A program made the translations under genes and the position numbers. DNA of 64,000 bases, from contig NZ_AP018052.1 of NCBI RefSeq assembly GCF_002356355.1, forward strand, positions 2,356,001 to 2,420,000. The letters run 5' to 3'. Each line of letters begins with the position of its first letter. The stretch's first letter is position 1. Below, in pieces: positions 6,186-15,484 of the stretch. The DNA is from Thiohalobacter thiocyanaticus. Lineage in GTDB: Bacteria > Pseudomonadota > Gammaproteobacteria > Thiohalobacterales > Thiohalobacteraceae. The notes beneath the pieces were generated by a model. The model ran no database searches, had not been told where the DNA came from, and saw nothing but the letters and a program-made list of their open reading frames with translations.

Positions 6186-8627
6186 TCAGTCGTTGTCGGC
6201 CCCGGAGGGGAGGCTGGGCACCTCCGGCTCGGGTTCGTCCCTGTGCTGGCCGAAGGCCTGGCGGATGGCGACGAACTCGGCCAGCCGTTCCTGGATAGCG
6301 CGGTTCACACTGCCCTCGGCGAACAGGCCGTTGTCATCGGCCGTGCCGGCAGGCAGGCCGGTGAGCAGTTCCAGGGCGGCATCCACATGCGCGACCGGAT
6401 AGACGGCGAACTCGCCGCGTTCGGCCGCGGCCACCACCTCGGGCTTGAGCATCAGGTGCGCCACGTTGCTGGCCGGGATGATCACGCCCTGGCGCCCGGT
6501 CAGGCCGCGGGCCTGGCACAGGTCGAAGAAGCCCTCGATCTTCTCGTTCACGGCGCCGATGGCCTGGACGTTGCCGTACTGGTCCACCGAGCCGGTCAGG
6601 GCCAGGTCCTGACGCAGGCCGAGCCGGGCCAGCGAGGACAGCAGTGCGCACAGTTCGGCCAGGGAGGCGCTGTCGCCCTCGATGCCGGCGTAGGACTGCT
6701 CGAAGGCCAGGCTGGCGGTCAGCGACAGCGGCTGGTCCGGCAGAAAGCGCATGCCCACATAGCTGGACAGGATGAACACGCCCTTGGAATGGATCGGCCC
6801 GCTCATCTCGACCTCGCGTTCGATGTTCACCACCTCGCCCTCGCCCAGGCGGGTCACCGCGGTGATGCGCACCGGCAGGCTGAAACGGAAGTTGCCCGGC
6901 TCCAGCACGGTCAGGCCGTTGACCTGGCCCACCTGGCTGCCCTCGGTATCGATATGCACCACGCCCTTGCGGATCTCCTCCAGCATGCGGTCGCGCAGCC
7001 GGTCCACGCGCTCGATGCGGGCAGTGAACGCGGTACGCACATCCTCGGCGCTGACGGTGTCGGCGTTGCGCCGGGCGGTGAAGTAGGCGGCCTCCTGCAT
7101 CAGATCGGCGATGCTGCGCATGTGCATGGACAGGCGCGCGTGATCGGCGGCCTCGCGCGCACTGTAGTCGATCATCGCCGCCACCGCTTCGCGATCGAGC
7201 GGCCGCAGCTGGTGCTTGCGCGCCAGGGTGGCGATCAGCCGCGCGAACAACTCAAAGTTCTCCGGGCTGCGCTCGATGTCGTCCTCGAAATCGGCCGCGA
7301 CCTTGAACAGCTCCCCGAAGTCGGGATCGTATTCATACAGCAGGTAGTACAGCAGCCGGTCGCCCAGCAGCACGATCTTGAGATTCACCGGCACCGGTTC
7401 GGGCTCCAGCGAGACGGTGCTGATCAGGTTCAGGGACTGCCCGAGGGATTCGATCTTCAGTTCATGGGTCTCCAGCACCCGTTTGAGGGTCTCCCAGGCG
7501 AAGGGCTGCAGCAGCAGCCGGCGGGCGTCGATCACGAGATAGCCGCCGTTGGCCCGGTGCAGATCGCCGGCACGGATGAGGGTGAAATCCGTCATCAGCG
7601 CGCCCATCTGGGCCACATGCTCGATGCGCCCGAACAGCTGGCCATAGGTGGGATTGTCGGCATAGACCACCGGCGCGCCCTGCCCCTCCTCGTGCTCGAC
7701 CAGCAGGTTCACGCCATAGCGCTTGAGCGGCCCGTGCATGAACTCCTCGGGCGTCATGCCCCCGTCCTCCTGGCGCAGGAACAGGCCGACGTTCTCGATC
7801 ACGTCCTGCTCGACTGCGTCCAGGTGGGCCTGGATGGCGGGGAAGCTCTTGTAGGTATTGCGGATGGAATCGATGTAGCCGCCCACGGCCTGGCGGGTGA
7901 ACTCGTAATTGAGCTGGCGCAGGCGTTCACGCCGCTCGCGCCGCCATTGCGGCAGGGTGCTCTGCAGCAGGTCCTGCAGTTCCTGTTCCAGTCGCCGGAT
8001 GATGCGCTCGATGCGCTGCTGCTCGTCCCTGGGCAGCTTGGAGAAGCCCTCGGCATCGAGGATCCTGTCCTCGTAGATCGGCGCGAAGGTGAACTCGCCC
8101 GGGCGCTGGATCAGCTTGACCTGCTGCGACTCGCTGCGCGCGGCGAATTCGCGCATGGCGCGCTGCTCACGCTGATCGAACTCGTCCTCGATGCGCTTGA
8201 GCGCATGCTGGTACTCCTCGCTCTCGAAGGCCGAGGGCAGGGCCCCGCGCAACTCCTCGAGCAGGTGCAGCATCTCGCGACGAAAGCGCGCGCCCATGCC
8301 GGCCGGCAGCCGGATCAGGTGCGGCTGGTAGCTGTCGGTGAAATTGTTGACGTAGCAGATGTCCTGCGGGTCCGGCGCGGCAGCGGCCGCTTCGCGCAGG
8401 AAATTGTGCACGGCCGTCTGCTTGCCCACGCCGGGCGGGCCCAGCACGAACAGGTTGTAGCCATGGTTGTCGATGCCCACGCCGAAGCGGATCGCCTCCA
8501 GCGCCCGCGTCTGACCGACCATACCGCTGAGCGGCTCCAGGTCGTCCGTGGTGTGGAAGTCGAACTGCTGCGGATCACACAGGGCACACAGCTGCGCGGC
8601 GGGCAGGGGCGTCGGGCTTGTCGTCAT
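6186..8627 (-). CDS. Lon-family ATP-dependent protease (AAA_32/LonC type)
   Basis: An 813-aa cytoplasmic protease related to E. coli YcbZ rather than to canonical Lon. An AAA domain near the N-terminus has Walker A GPPGVGKQT at about residues 64-72, followed by long helical inserts. The Lon proteolytic domain occupies roughly residues 570-770. The Ser-Lys dyad is recognisable: the serine in GIEGDSASLAE and the lysine in AVNEKIEGFF. The N-terminal LAN substrate domain of true Lon is absent. It is monocistronic and divergent from pcm. A very long open frame on the opposite strand (6090-8708) is its GC-rich shadow. Confidence 0.93.
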   Translation of the reverse strand: MTTSPTPLPAAQLCALCDPQQFDFHTTDDLEPLSGMVGQTRALEAIRFGVGIDNHGYNLFVLGPPGVGKQTAVHNFLREAAAAAPDPQDICYVNNFTDSYQPHLIRLPAGMGARFRREMLHLLEELRGALPSAFESEEYQHALKRIEDEFDQREQRAMREFAARSESQQVKLIQRPGEFTFAPIYEDRILDAEGFSKLPRDEQQRIERIIRRLEQELQDLLQSTLPQWRRERRERLRQLNYEFTRQAVGGYIDSIRNTYKSFPAIQAHLDAVEQDVIENVGLFLRQEDGGMTPEEFMHGPLKRYGVNLLVEHEEGQGAPVVYADNPTYGQLFGRIEHVAQMGALMTDFTLIRAGDLHRANGGYLVIDARRLLLQPFAWETLKRVLETHELKIESLGQSLNLISTVSLEPEPVPVNLKIVLLGDRLLYYLLYEYDPDFGELFKVAADFEDDIERSPENFELFARLIATLARKHQLRPLDREAVAAMIDYSAREAADHARLSMHMRSIADLMQEAAYFTARRNADTVSAEDVRTAFTARIERVDRLRDRMLEEIRKGVVHIDTEGSQVGQVNGLTVLEPGNFRFSLPVRITAVTRLGEGEVVNIEREVEMSGPIHSKGVFILSSYVGMRFLPDQPLSLTASLAFEQSYAGIEGDSASLAELCALLSSLARLGLRQDLALTGSVDQYGNVQAIGAVNEKIEGFFDLCQARGLTGRQGVIIPASNVAHLMLKPEVVAAAERGEFAVYPVAHVDAALELLTGLPAGTADDNGLFAEGSVNRAIQERLAEFVAIRQAFGQHRDEPEPEVPSLPSGADND

Positions 8628-8770
8628 GGCGGGTCCGTAGCATTGGGTGAACTGCCTATGCTAGCAAATCCTGCGCCCGCGGCCGAAGTCCGGATCGCGC
8701 CGGCTTGAGTTGGGTCAGGCCCGGCCGCATTCGTGGCCGCGTGCGCAGCGGCGCGCCTATACTTGAAACG

Positions 8771-9472
8771 ATGACAGACACCGCCCTGAATCAGGCCCGG
8801 GCCCGGCTGCTGCGCGAGATCGAGCAGGAGTTCGCCTATACCGGCGCAATGACCGGCTGCCCGCAGCTGGACCCGCGGGTGCGGGCCGCGCTGGAGGCGG
8901 TGCCGCGCGAACATTTCATCCCCGCCCACCTGCGCCACCAGGCCTACGGCAACCACCCGCTGCCGATCGGCGACGGCCAGACCATTTCCCAGCCCTACAT
9001 CGTCGCCCTGATGAGTCAGTGCCTGGCCCTGACGCCGCACTCCCGGGTGCTGGAGATCGGCACCGGCTCCGGCTACCAGGCCGCCATCCTGGCCCGGCTG
9101 GCCGCGCAGGTGTACAGCGTGGAGACGGTCGCCGCGCTCGGCCGCCTGGCACAGGAGCGACTGCAGGCGCTCGGCCTGGACAATGTGCACACCCGCATCG
9201 GCAACGGCCGTCTGGGCTGGCCGGAGGCCGCGCCCTTCGACGGCGTCATGATCACCGCCGCCTGCGAGCGCGTGCCGCCTGCCCTGCTGGAACAGCTGGC
9301 CCCGGCGGGACGCCTGATTGCGCCGATAGGCGGGACCTTCAGCCAGGAACTGATGCTCTATCGGAAGGCCGCCGATGGCCGGATCAGCAGCGAGGACCTG
9401 CTGCCGGTGATGTTCGTGCCGCTGGTCGACCGGGATGGCGGCGAACCGCAGGGGGCGGCTGCCGATGACTGA
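8771..9472 (+). CDS. pcm: Protein-L-isoaspartate O-methyltransferase
   Basis: A 233-aa SAM-dependent enzyme that methylates isoaspartyl residues in aged proteins so they can be repaired. The N-terminal VPREHFIP and PLPIGDGQTISQP are family hallmarks, followed by the SAM-binding LEIGTGSGYQAA and the VYSVE strand end. ATG 8771 (MTDTALNQ) is chosen over an upstream in-frame start because the family alignment begins shortly after it. The stop overlaps the archease start by 8 bases, so the two genes are translationally coupled. Confidence 0.95.
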   Translation: MTDTALNQARARLLREIEQEFAYTGAMTGCPQLDPRVRAALEAVPREHFIPAHLRHQAYGNHPLPIGDGQTISQPYIVALMSQCLALTPHSRVLEIGTGSGYQAAILARLAAQVYSVETVAALGRLAQERLQALGLDNVHTRIGNGRLGWPEAAPFDGVMITAACERVPPALLEQLAPAGRLIAPIGGTFSQELMLYRKAADGRISSEDLLPVMFVPLVDRDGGEPQGAAADD

Positions 9473-9902
9473 CAGCAGCACTGTCGACGCCGCCTGGGAA
9501 CATTTCCAGCATGGCGCCGACATCGGCATCCGCGGCGTCGGCGCCACCCCGGCCGCGGCCTTCAGCATGGCGGGGCTCGCCCTGACCGCCGTGATCACCC
9601 GGCCCGAAACCGTGCAGGCGAGGCAGTCACTCACCCTCGCCTGCCAGGCCCCGGACCTGGACTTTCTGTTCCTGGACTGGATCAACGCCCTGGTCTATGC
9701 CATGGCCACCGAAGGGCTGCTGTTCGCCCGCTACGAGGTCGCCATCGACAACGGCAGGCTGCAGGCCACGGCCTGGGGCGAGCCGGTGGACCGGGCCCGG
9801 CACCAGCCCGCGGTGGAGGTCAAGGGCGCGACCCTGACCGCGCTGGAGGTGCGGCAGCTTGCCGACGGCCGCTGGCTGGCGCAGTGCGTGGTGGATGTCT
9901 AG
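9465..9902 (+). CDS. Archease, RtcB activating protein
   Basis: A 145-aa protein of the archease family, a small metal-binding chaperone that speeds guanylylation and turnover of the RNA ligase RtcB. Family features are the N-terminal EHFQHGADIGIRG, the central LDFLFLDWINALVYAMATEG and a C-terminal KGATLTALEV. The start at 9465 overlaps the pcm stop. rtcB follows 180 bases downstream, and this pairing strongly supports the call. The intervening gap holds an extragenic repeat. Confidence 0.93.
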   Translation: MTDSSTVDAAWEHFQHGADIGIRGVGATPAAAFSMAGLALTAVITRPETVQARQSLTLACQAPDLDFLFLDWINALVYAMATEGLLFARYEVAIDNGRLQATAWGEPVDRARHQPAVEVKGATLTALEVRQLADGRWLAQCVVDV

Positions 9903-9964
9903 GCTTGGTCAGTAAGATGCGCATGAACCAGTAGGGGAAAAATTCCAGTGACCCCGTGTCCCCA

Positions 9965-10050
9965 CGTCATTGCGAGCGTAGCGTGGCAATCCCGTAACGC
10001 ATATCCTGCCTGTTAAAGATTGCCGCGGCGCTACGCGCCTCGCAATGACG
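9965..10050. repeat. Extragenic palindrome, GTCATTGCGAG family
   Basis: CGTCATTGCGAGCGTAGCG and the inverted CGCTACGCGCCTCGCAATGACG bound about 45 bases. It lies between archease and rtcB. Related copies lie at 15485-15594 and 43012-43097. Confidence 0.85.
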
Positions 10051-10083
10051 AAGAATGTGAATGGCTCAAGAGAAACCGACGCC

Positions 10084-11514
10084 ATGGACCCCGACCGCTT
10101 CACCCAACTCGACGCCACCACCTGGCAGATCCCGCAGCAGGGCAACATGCGGGTGCCGGGCATTCTGTATGCCGACCGGCAGCTCATCAGCGACATGGAC
10201 GCCAAGGTCTGGGAACAGCTGACCAATGTCGCCGCCCTGCCCGGCATCGTGCAGGCCGCCTACGCCATGCCGGACGCGCACTGGGGCTACGGCTTTCCCA
10301 TCGGCGGCGTGGCCGCCTTCGATCCCGACCAGGGCGGCGTGGTCTCGGCCGGCGGCGTGGGCTTCGACATCTCCTGCGGCGTGCGCACCCTGACCACCGG
10401 CCTGAGCGTGGACGAACTGCAGCCGCACCGCGAGACCCTGGCCGACTTCCTGCTCTACCGCATCCCCGCCGGCGTGGGCAGCACCGGCCGCATCCGGCTC
10501 AAGGACGCGGAGATGACCGCCATGCTCGAAGGCGGCGCCGACTGGGCGGTACGCCAGGGCTACGGCCGGCGCGAGGACCTGGAGCGGATAGAGGAACACG
10601 GCCGCATGGCCGGCGCCGTGCCCGAGGCCGTCTCCGAACGCGCCCGCAAGCGCCAGCGCGACGAGATGGGCACCCTGGGCTCGGGCAATCACTACCTGGA
10701 AGTGCAGGCGGTGAGTGAGATCTACGACCCCGAGGCGGCCACGGCCTTCGGGCTGCAGCCTGATGCCGTGGTGGTCAGCATCCACTGCGGCTCGCGCGGG
10801 CTGGGCCACCAGATCGGCACCGAGTTCCTGCGTGAAATGGCCTTGAGCGCCCAGCAGTATCACATCCGCCTGCCCGACCGGGAACTAGCCTGCGCCCCGC
10901 TGAACTCGCCGCTGGGGGAACGCTACCTGGGCGCGATGCGCGCCGGCATCAACTGCGCCCTGGCCAACCGCCAGATACTCACCCACCTCACCCGCGACGT
11001 GTTCGCGCACGTGCTGCCCGAGGCCGATCTGCAGCTGATCTATGACGTCTCCCACAATACCTGCAAGGAGGAGACGCACACGGTCGGCGGTGAAAAGCGC
11101 CGCCTGTTCGTGCACCGCAAGGGCGCGACCCGGGCGCTGGGGCCCGGTCACCCCGACCTGCCGGAGGCGTTTCTGGACAGCGGCCAGCCGGTGCTGATCG
11201 GCGGCTCCATGGGCACCGCCTCCTATGTACTGGCCGGCATGGCGACCAGCGAGGGCAGGTCCTTCGCCTCCGCCTGCCACGGCGCCGGCCGCGCCATGAG
11301 TCGGCACCAGGCCACCAAGCGCTGGCGCGGCGAAGACCTGATCGACGAACTGGCCGGCCGGGGGATTATCATTCGCAGCCACTCCTACCGCGGCGTGGCC
11401 GAGGAGGCCCCGGGCGCCTACAAGGATGTCAGCGCCGTGGTCGAGGCCGCCGAGCAGGCCGGCCTGGCACGCAAGGTGGCACGGCTGCGGCCGTTGATCT
11501 GTATCAAGGGCTAG
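10084..11514 (+). CDS. rtcB: RNA-splicing ligase RtcB
   Basis: A 476-aa Mn/GTP-dependent ligase that joins RNA 2',3'-cyclic phosphate or 3'-phosphate ends to 5'-OH ends in RNA repair. Visible hallmarks are MPDAHWGYGFPIGG, the metal site GVGFDISCGVRT, HCGSRGLGHQIG, YDVSHNTCKEE and the guanylylated histidine in CHGAGRAMSR. ATG 10084 is chosen because residues after it align with the family N-terminus, and the earlier in-frame start falls in the repeat. It is downstream of archease, its activator. Confidence 0.96.
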   Translation: MDPDRFTQLDATTWQIPQQGNMRVPGILYADRQLISDMDAKVWEQLTNVAALPGIVQAAYAMPDAHWGYGFPIGGVAAFDPDQGGVVSAGGVGFDISCGVRTLTTGLSVDELQPHRETLADFLLYRIPAGVGSTGRIRLKDAEMTAMLEGGADWAVRQGYGRREDLERIEEHGRMAGAVPEAVSERARKRQRDEMGTLGSGNHYLEVQAVSEIYDPEAATAFGLQPDAVVVSIHCGSRGLGHQIGTEFLREMALSAQQYHIRLPDRELACAPLNSPLGERYLGAMRAGINCALANRQILTHLTRDVFAHVLPEADLQLIYDVSHNTCKEETHTVGGEKRRLFVHRKGATRALGPGHPDLPEAFLDSGQPVLIGGSMGTASYVLAGMATSEGRSFASACHGAGRAMSRHQATKRWRGEDLIDELAGRGIIIRSHSYRGVAEEAPGAYKDVSAVVEAAEQAGLARKVARLRPLICIKG

Positions 11515-11520
11515 AAGATC

Positions 11521-11697
11521 AAGAGCGCCACGGAATACACGGAAGGCACGGACAACATATGTTGTGTTAGGTGGATGAATGAAATTTTCATCGTCATTCC
11601 CGCCTTCGCGGGAATGACGGGTAACGGTAACGGGTGATTGGCCGTTTTATTACAATATGATTTTGTCCGTGTTTTCCGTGTATTCCGTGGCGCTCTT
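11521..11697. repeat. MITE-like element with CACGGAA inverted ends
   Basis: About 177 bases bounded by AAGAGCGCCACGGAATACAC and its near reverse complement (ending CCGTGGCGCTCTT). The ends contain a 9-10-base periodicity of CACGGAA. A GTCATTCCCGC hairpin (11592-11621) sits in the middle. Related elements lie at 40595, 44929 and 47062, with solo ends at 13533 and 52695. Confidence 0.75.
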
Positions 11698-11711
11698 TAC
11701 AAAGGTGATAC

Positions 11712-13439
11712 ATGCCCTCCGACAACGAACAGATCGCGGAAATCTTCGACGAAATCGCCGACCTGCTGGAGATCGAGGGCGACAACCCCTTCCGTATCCG
11801 CGCCTACCGCACTGCCGCCCGCAACCTGCGCGCGCTGAACAAGGACGTGCGCCGGATGCGCGAGGCCGGCGAGGACCTGACCGACTTCCCCGGCATCGGC
11901 AAGGACCTGGCCGCCAAGATCGAGGAGATCCTGGACACCGGCCGCTGCCGCGCCCTGGAGAAGCTGCGCAGGAAGGTGCCGCCCGATCTGGGTGAGTTGC
12001 TGCGCCTGCCCGGTATCGGTCCGAAGCGGGTCCATGCCCTGTACCACGAGCTCGATATCCAGAACCTGGAGCAGCTGCAGCGCGCCGCCCGTGACGGCGA
12101 GATCCGCGAATTGTCGGGCTTCGGCCCCAAGACCGAGGCGCGCCTCCTGGAGGCGGTGGAAAAGCACCGCGACAGCGAACGCCGCTTCAAGCTGGCCGAG
12201 GCGGCGCGTTACGCCGAACCGCTCCAGGCCTGGCTGGAGGGTGGCAAGAACATCGAGCAGGTGGTCATCGCCGGCAGCTACCGGCGGGCGAAGGAGACGG
12301 TCGGCGATCTGGATATCCTGGTGATCGCCCGCGACGGCAGGCAGGCCATTCAGCACTTCACCCACTATGAGGATGTCGACACCGTCGTCTCCAGCGGCAG
12401 CACCCGCGCCACCGTCATTCTCAGCAACGGCCTGCAGGTGGACCTGCGGGTGGTGCCGAAGGTCAGCTACGGCGCGGCCCTGCACTACTTCACCGGCAGC
12501 AAGGCGCACAACATCGCCGTGCGGCGCATCGCCCAGAAGAAGGGTTGGAAGATCAACGAATACGGCCTGTACGAGGGCGACAAACGCATCGCCGGTGAAA
12601 CCGAGGCCAGTCTGTTCAAGCAGCTGGGGCTGGCGTATATCGAGCCCGAACTGCGCGAGAACCGCGGCGAGATCGAGGCCGCGCGCGAGGATAAATTACC
12701 GAAGCTGATCAAACTCACCGACCTGCGCGGCGACCTGCACTGTCACACCCGCGCCAGCGACGGTCAGGGCTCGCTCAGGGCCATGGCCGAGGCCGCACGC
12801 GACCGGGGCCTGGACTACCTGGCCATCACCGAGCACTCCAAGCACCTCGCCGTCGCCCATGGCCTGGACAGCGACCGGCTGCTGAAACAGGTCGACGCCA
12901 TCGCCGAGTTGAACGACATCCTCGACGGCATCACCCTGCTCAGCGGCATCGAGGTGGACATCCTGGAGGACGGCAGCCTGGACCTGCCGGATGAGGTACT
13001 GGACAGACTGGATCTGGTGATCGGTGCCGTGCACAGCCAGTTCAACCTGAGCCGGAAACAACAGACCGAACGCATCCTGCGCGCCATGGACAGCCCGCAC
13101 TTCACCCTGCTCGCGCACCCCAGCGGCCGGCTGATCGACAAACGCGAACCCTACGCCGTGGACATGGAACGCATCATCCACCAGGCCGCCCAGCGCGGCT
13201 GCTACCTGGAACTGAATGCCAACCCGGACCGGTTGGATCTGCTCGACAGCCACTGCCGGCTGGCGAAGGAGGAAGGGGTGCTGGTGAGCATCAACTCGGA
13301 CGCGCACAGCCCGGCGGCCTTCGAGCACCTGCGCTTCGGCATCGGCCAGGCCCGGCGCGGCTGGCTGGAGAAGGACGACGTGCTCAACACCCGGTCATTG
13401 ACCGCATTGCGCAAGCTGCTCAAACAAACCAGACAGTAG
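11712..13439 (+). CDS. polX: DNA polymerase X family protein with PHP domain
   Basis: A 575-aa repair polymerase with a linked nuclease. The N-terminal helix-hairpin-helix region includes LTDFPGIGKDLAAKI and LLRLPGIGPKRVHAL. The polymerase palm has GSYRRAKETVGDLDILV, whose two Asp residues bind metal. The C-terminal PHP domain (about residues 337-570) starts GDLHCHTRASDG and includes YLAITEHS and INSDAH. Such proteins act in base-excision and gap repair. AAGGTGAT precedes the ATG. Its stop codon TAG (13437-13439) lies inside the first bases of a GTAGG repeat, so the natural C-terminus may have been altered by the repeat. Confidence 0.95.
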   Translation: MPSDNEQIAEIFDEIADLLEIEGDNPFRIRAYRTAARNLRALNKDVRRMREAGEDLTDFPGIGKDLAAKIEEILDTGRCRALEKLRRKVPPDLGELLRLPGIGPKRVHALYHELDIQNLEQLQRAARDGEIRELSGFGPKTEARLLEAVEKHRDSERRFKLAEAARYAEPLQAWLEGGKNIEQVVIAGSYRRAKETVGDLDILVIARDGRQAIQHFTHYEDVDTVVSSGSTRATVILSNGLQVDLRVVPKVSYGAALHYFTGSKAHNIAVRRIAQKKGWKINEYGLYEGDKRIAGETEASLFKQLGLAYIEPELRENRGEIEAAREDKLPKLIKLTDLRGDLHCHTRASDGQGSLRAMAEAARDRGLDYLAITEHSKHLAVAHGLDSDRLLKQVDAIAELNDILDGITLLSGIEVDILEDGSLDLPDEVLDRLDLVIGAVHSQFNLSRKQQTERILRAMDSPHFTLLAHPSGRLIDKREPYAVDMERIIHQAAQRGCYLELNANPDRLDLLDSHCRLAKEEGVLVSINSDAHSPAAFEHLRFGIGQARRGWLEKDDVLNTRSLTALRKLLKQTRQ

Positions 13440-13520
13440 GATGGGGGCAGGCGCCCCGGCGCCGTAACCCATCATGCCCCGGACGCGACGATGGGTTGCG
13501 CTGCGCTCCACCCATCCTAC
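13436..13520. repeat. GTAGGATGGG/CCCATCCTAC inverted-end repeat
   Basis: About 85 bases bounded by GTAGGATGGG and CCCATCCTAC, with inner CCCATCAT...GATGGGTTGCGC. It overlaps the polX stop codon. Similar copies lie at 34974, 52493 and 55148. Confidence 0.8.
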
Positions 13521-13532
13521 AACTGCGTTATA

Positions 13533-13566
13533 TCGTCCGTGCCTTCCGTGTATTCCGTGGCGCTCC
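13533..13566. repeat. Solo CACGGAA-family end
   Basis: GTCCGTGCCTTCCGTGTATTCCGTGGCGCTCC matches the right end of the MITE-like element at 11521-11697. No matching left end is present nearby; the GTAGG repeat lies in that position. Confidence 0.65.
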
Positions 13567-13572
13567 TGAACC

Positions 13573-14751
13573 TCAGCCCGCATCCTCGAAATCGATGCTG
13601 ATGCGGTCGCCCGCCACGGGGCGGAAATGGGTGTCGGCATAGGCCTGGTGGTCGGGGTGGTGCCTGTAGCTGTCCACCACCTCGGCATGGGCGAAACGCA
13701 CCACCCAGCAGTGGCGGTATTTCGCGTCCTCGGCCAGGGCGTGGCCGGTGAACACCCGCCGCACACCGGGAATCTGCCCCAGGGTGTCGCGGCCGATGGC
13801 CATCAGTTCATCGACCTGCTGGGCATCGGCACCCTCGGTGTTGTACACGATCACATGCTCGACCTCCTGCCAGGGGGCGGCCTCGGCCAGCACGGCCTCG
13901 GCGCGGCCGGCGCTGCCCCACAGCCGGATGCAGCGCTCGACCTCCTCCTGGATGGCCGCGGCCGCCCCCTTGACCAGACCGGTGTAGCCGCAGCCACTGT
14001 CGGCATCGGCATTGGCGCGGATGCGGCGGGCGGCGGCATCGGACAGGGCAGTGTAATAATTGATCTTGGTCACACCGTTCTCGATCAGGGCAGTGAACTG
14101 GGCGTCGCTCAGCCCGGTGCCGCCGTGGATCACCAGGGGGATGCCCAGGGCCTGATTGATCCGGCCCAGACGCTCGATGTCCAGCTGCGGCTCGCCGCGC
14201 ATGCGGCCGTGCACGGTGCCGATGGACACGGCCAGGAAGTCCACCCCGCTGCGCTCGACGTATTCGCTGGCCTCCTCCACCGAGGTGTAGATCACCTCGC
14301 CCGGGTGGCGCTCGGCGTCCTCGCCTTCCACCCCGGCGACATAGCCCAGTTCGCCCTCCACCGGCACCCCGCAACCGTGCGCCATGTCGACGATCCGGCG
14401 GGTATAGTTGACGTTGTCCTCGAACGGCTGGGTGGAGGCATCCACCATGACGCCGTTGCAGCCCAGGCGGATGCCGGCAATGGCGCTCTCCAGCGAGGCG
14501 CCGTGATCCAGATGGATGGCCACGGGCACGTTGGCGCGCCGCGCCGCGGCCTCGACCGCGGGCATGATGATCTCGAAGTCGAAATACTCGAAGTGGGATT
14601 CGGCCAGGCTCAGGATCACCGGGGCCTCGCAGCGCTCGGCCCCGTCGAGGATCCCCTGCAGAAAGTCCAGGCTGACCAGGTCGAAGGCACCGACGGCATA
14701 GCCGTTGCGGTGGGCATGCACGAGCATGTCTTTCATGTTCACCAGGGCCAT
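13573..14751 (-). CDS. Class II aldolase (ketose-bisphosphate) fused to a Dabb domain
   Basis: A 392-aa two-domain protein. Residues 1 to about 285 are a class II zinc aldolase of the FbaA/KbaY/GatY superfamily, with GAFDLVSLDFLQ, the zinc-ligand motif AIHLDHGAS, EGELGYVAGVE and VIHGGTGLSD. Residues about 295-390 match a stress-responsive A/B barrel (Dabb) domain, starting VEHVIVYNTEG, passing VFTGHAL and ending ADTHFRPV. Aldolases of this class normally end after the first domain, so the fusion is unusual. It may be a fructose-1,6-bisphosphate aldolase, but tagatose-bisphosphate activity cannot be excluded. It is monocistronic. Confidence 0.88.
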   Translation of the reverse strand: MALVNMKDMLVHAHRNGYAVGAFDLVSLDFLQGILDGAERCEAPVILSLAESHFEYFDFEIIMPAVEAAARRANVPVAIHLDHGASLESAIAGIRLGCNGVMVDASTQPFEDNVNYTRRIVDMAHGCGVPVEGELGYVAGVEGEDAERHPGEVIYTSVEEASEYVERSGVDFLAVSIGTVHGRMRGEPQLDIERLGRINQALGIPLVIHGGTGLSDAQFTALIENGVTKINYYTALSDAAARRIRANADADSGCGYTGLVKGAAAAIQEEVERCIRLWGSAGRAEAVLAEAAPWQEVEHVIVYNTEGADAQQVDELMAIGRDTLGQIPGVRRVFTGHALAEDAKYRHCWVVRFAHAEVVDSYRHHPDHQAYADTHFRPVAGDRISIDFEDAG

Positions 14752-14914
14752 GGAGGCACCCTCCTGTAGCGGCTTGACGGAAAACTCAGTCCGCTATTCT
14801 GCCCCAGGTGAACGATCAGAATAAATAAATATCCGAGATATGGGCCATAAGCTTTAACTTATGGAATGGATAAGTCACCATCATTACATAGATTGCGGTT
14901 ACTATAACCGCCAT

Positions 14915-14984
14915 CGTCATCCCCGCGCAGGCGGGGATCCAGATACCACGCGGTCACTGGATTCCCGCCTGCGCGGGAATGACT
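14915..14984. repeat. Extragenic palindrome, GTCATTCCCGC family
   Basis: A paired-hairpin copy: CGTCATCCCCGCGCAGGCGG faces CCCGCCTGCGCGGGAATGAC. It separates the aldolase from the host-attachment-like gene. Confidence 0.85.
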
Positions 14985-14996
14985 GGAAGCTTATCC

Positions 14997-15434
14997 TTAC
15001 AGTAGTGCCTGGACGTGCTCACGCACCTCTTCGGCGCCATGCTGCACCAGATTCTTGTGCAGGGTCTCGGCTACGGTAGCCGCTACGCCCTGTGCGAGTA
15101 CATCCCGCAGTACGCCGAGGAACTTCGGCGGTGCGACCAGCACCAGCCGGTCATAGGCCTTGTCGTTCAGACCCTGCTCCAGCCTGGCGGCGATCTCGCG
15201 GGCGAACTTCTGCATCTCCTCGACATGCGCCGATGTGGACTCGTCCAGCACATGCGGTCCACTGCCGGCCGTACCGCTGTCATGGCCGGGCCGGTCGCTC
15301 ACCAGATCGCGTTCATGCAGCCGGCCTTCCGGATGCACCAGGTCCTCGCGCTCGACCAGATCCGCCCCCGCGTTCGCGGCCTCGTAGATCTTCGCCCGGC
15401 TGCTCTCGGCCACCACTATCCAGGTTCGACTCAT
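14997..15434 (-). CDS. Host attachment family protein
   Basis: A 145-aa cytoplasmic protein of the Host_attach (PF10116-like) family. Features are the N-terminal TWIVVAESSRAKIYE, the central SDRPGHDSG and LDESTSAH segments, and the C-terminal YDRLVLVAPPKFLGVLR. The family name comes from an attachment phenotype in an alphaproteobacterium. The fold is related to release-factor-like domains, and the real role in most bacteria is unknown. It stands alone, bounded by repeats on both sides. Confidence 0.85.
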   Translation of the reverse strand: MSRTWIVVAESSRAKIYEAANAGADLVEREDLVHPEGRLHERDLVSDRPGHDSGTAGSGPHVLDESTSAHVEEMQKFAREIAARLEQGLNDKAYDRLVLVAPPKFLGVLRDVLAQGVAATVAETLHKNLVQHGAEEVREHVQALL

Positions 15435-15484
15435 GCTCCTGCCCTCCCGTCTTTGTTCCCTGCTCCAGATGGCACTTGGTTAAC

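Noticed and set aside
6090-8708. 872-codon plus-strand frame
   Set aside because: It is the complementary shadow of the Lon-type protease, whose catalytic motifs are clear on the minus strand.
13627-14769. 380-codon plus-strand frame
   Set aside because: It is the shadow of the aldolase-Dabb gene; the translation has shadow-type composition and no domain.
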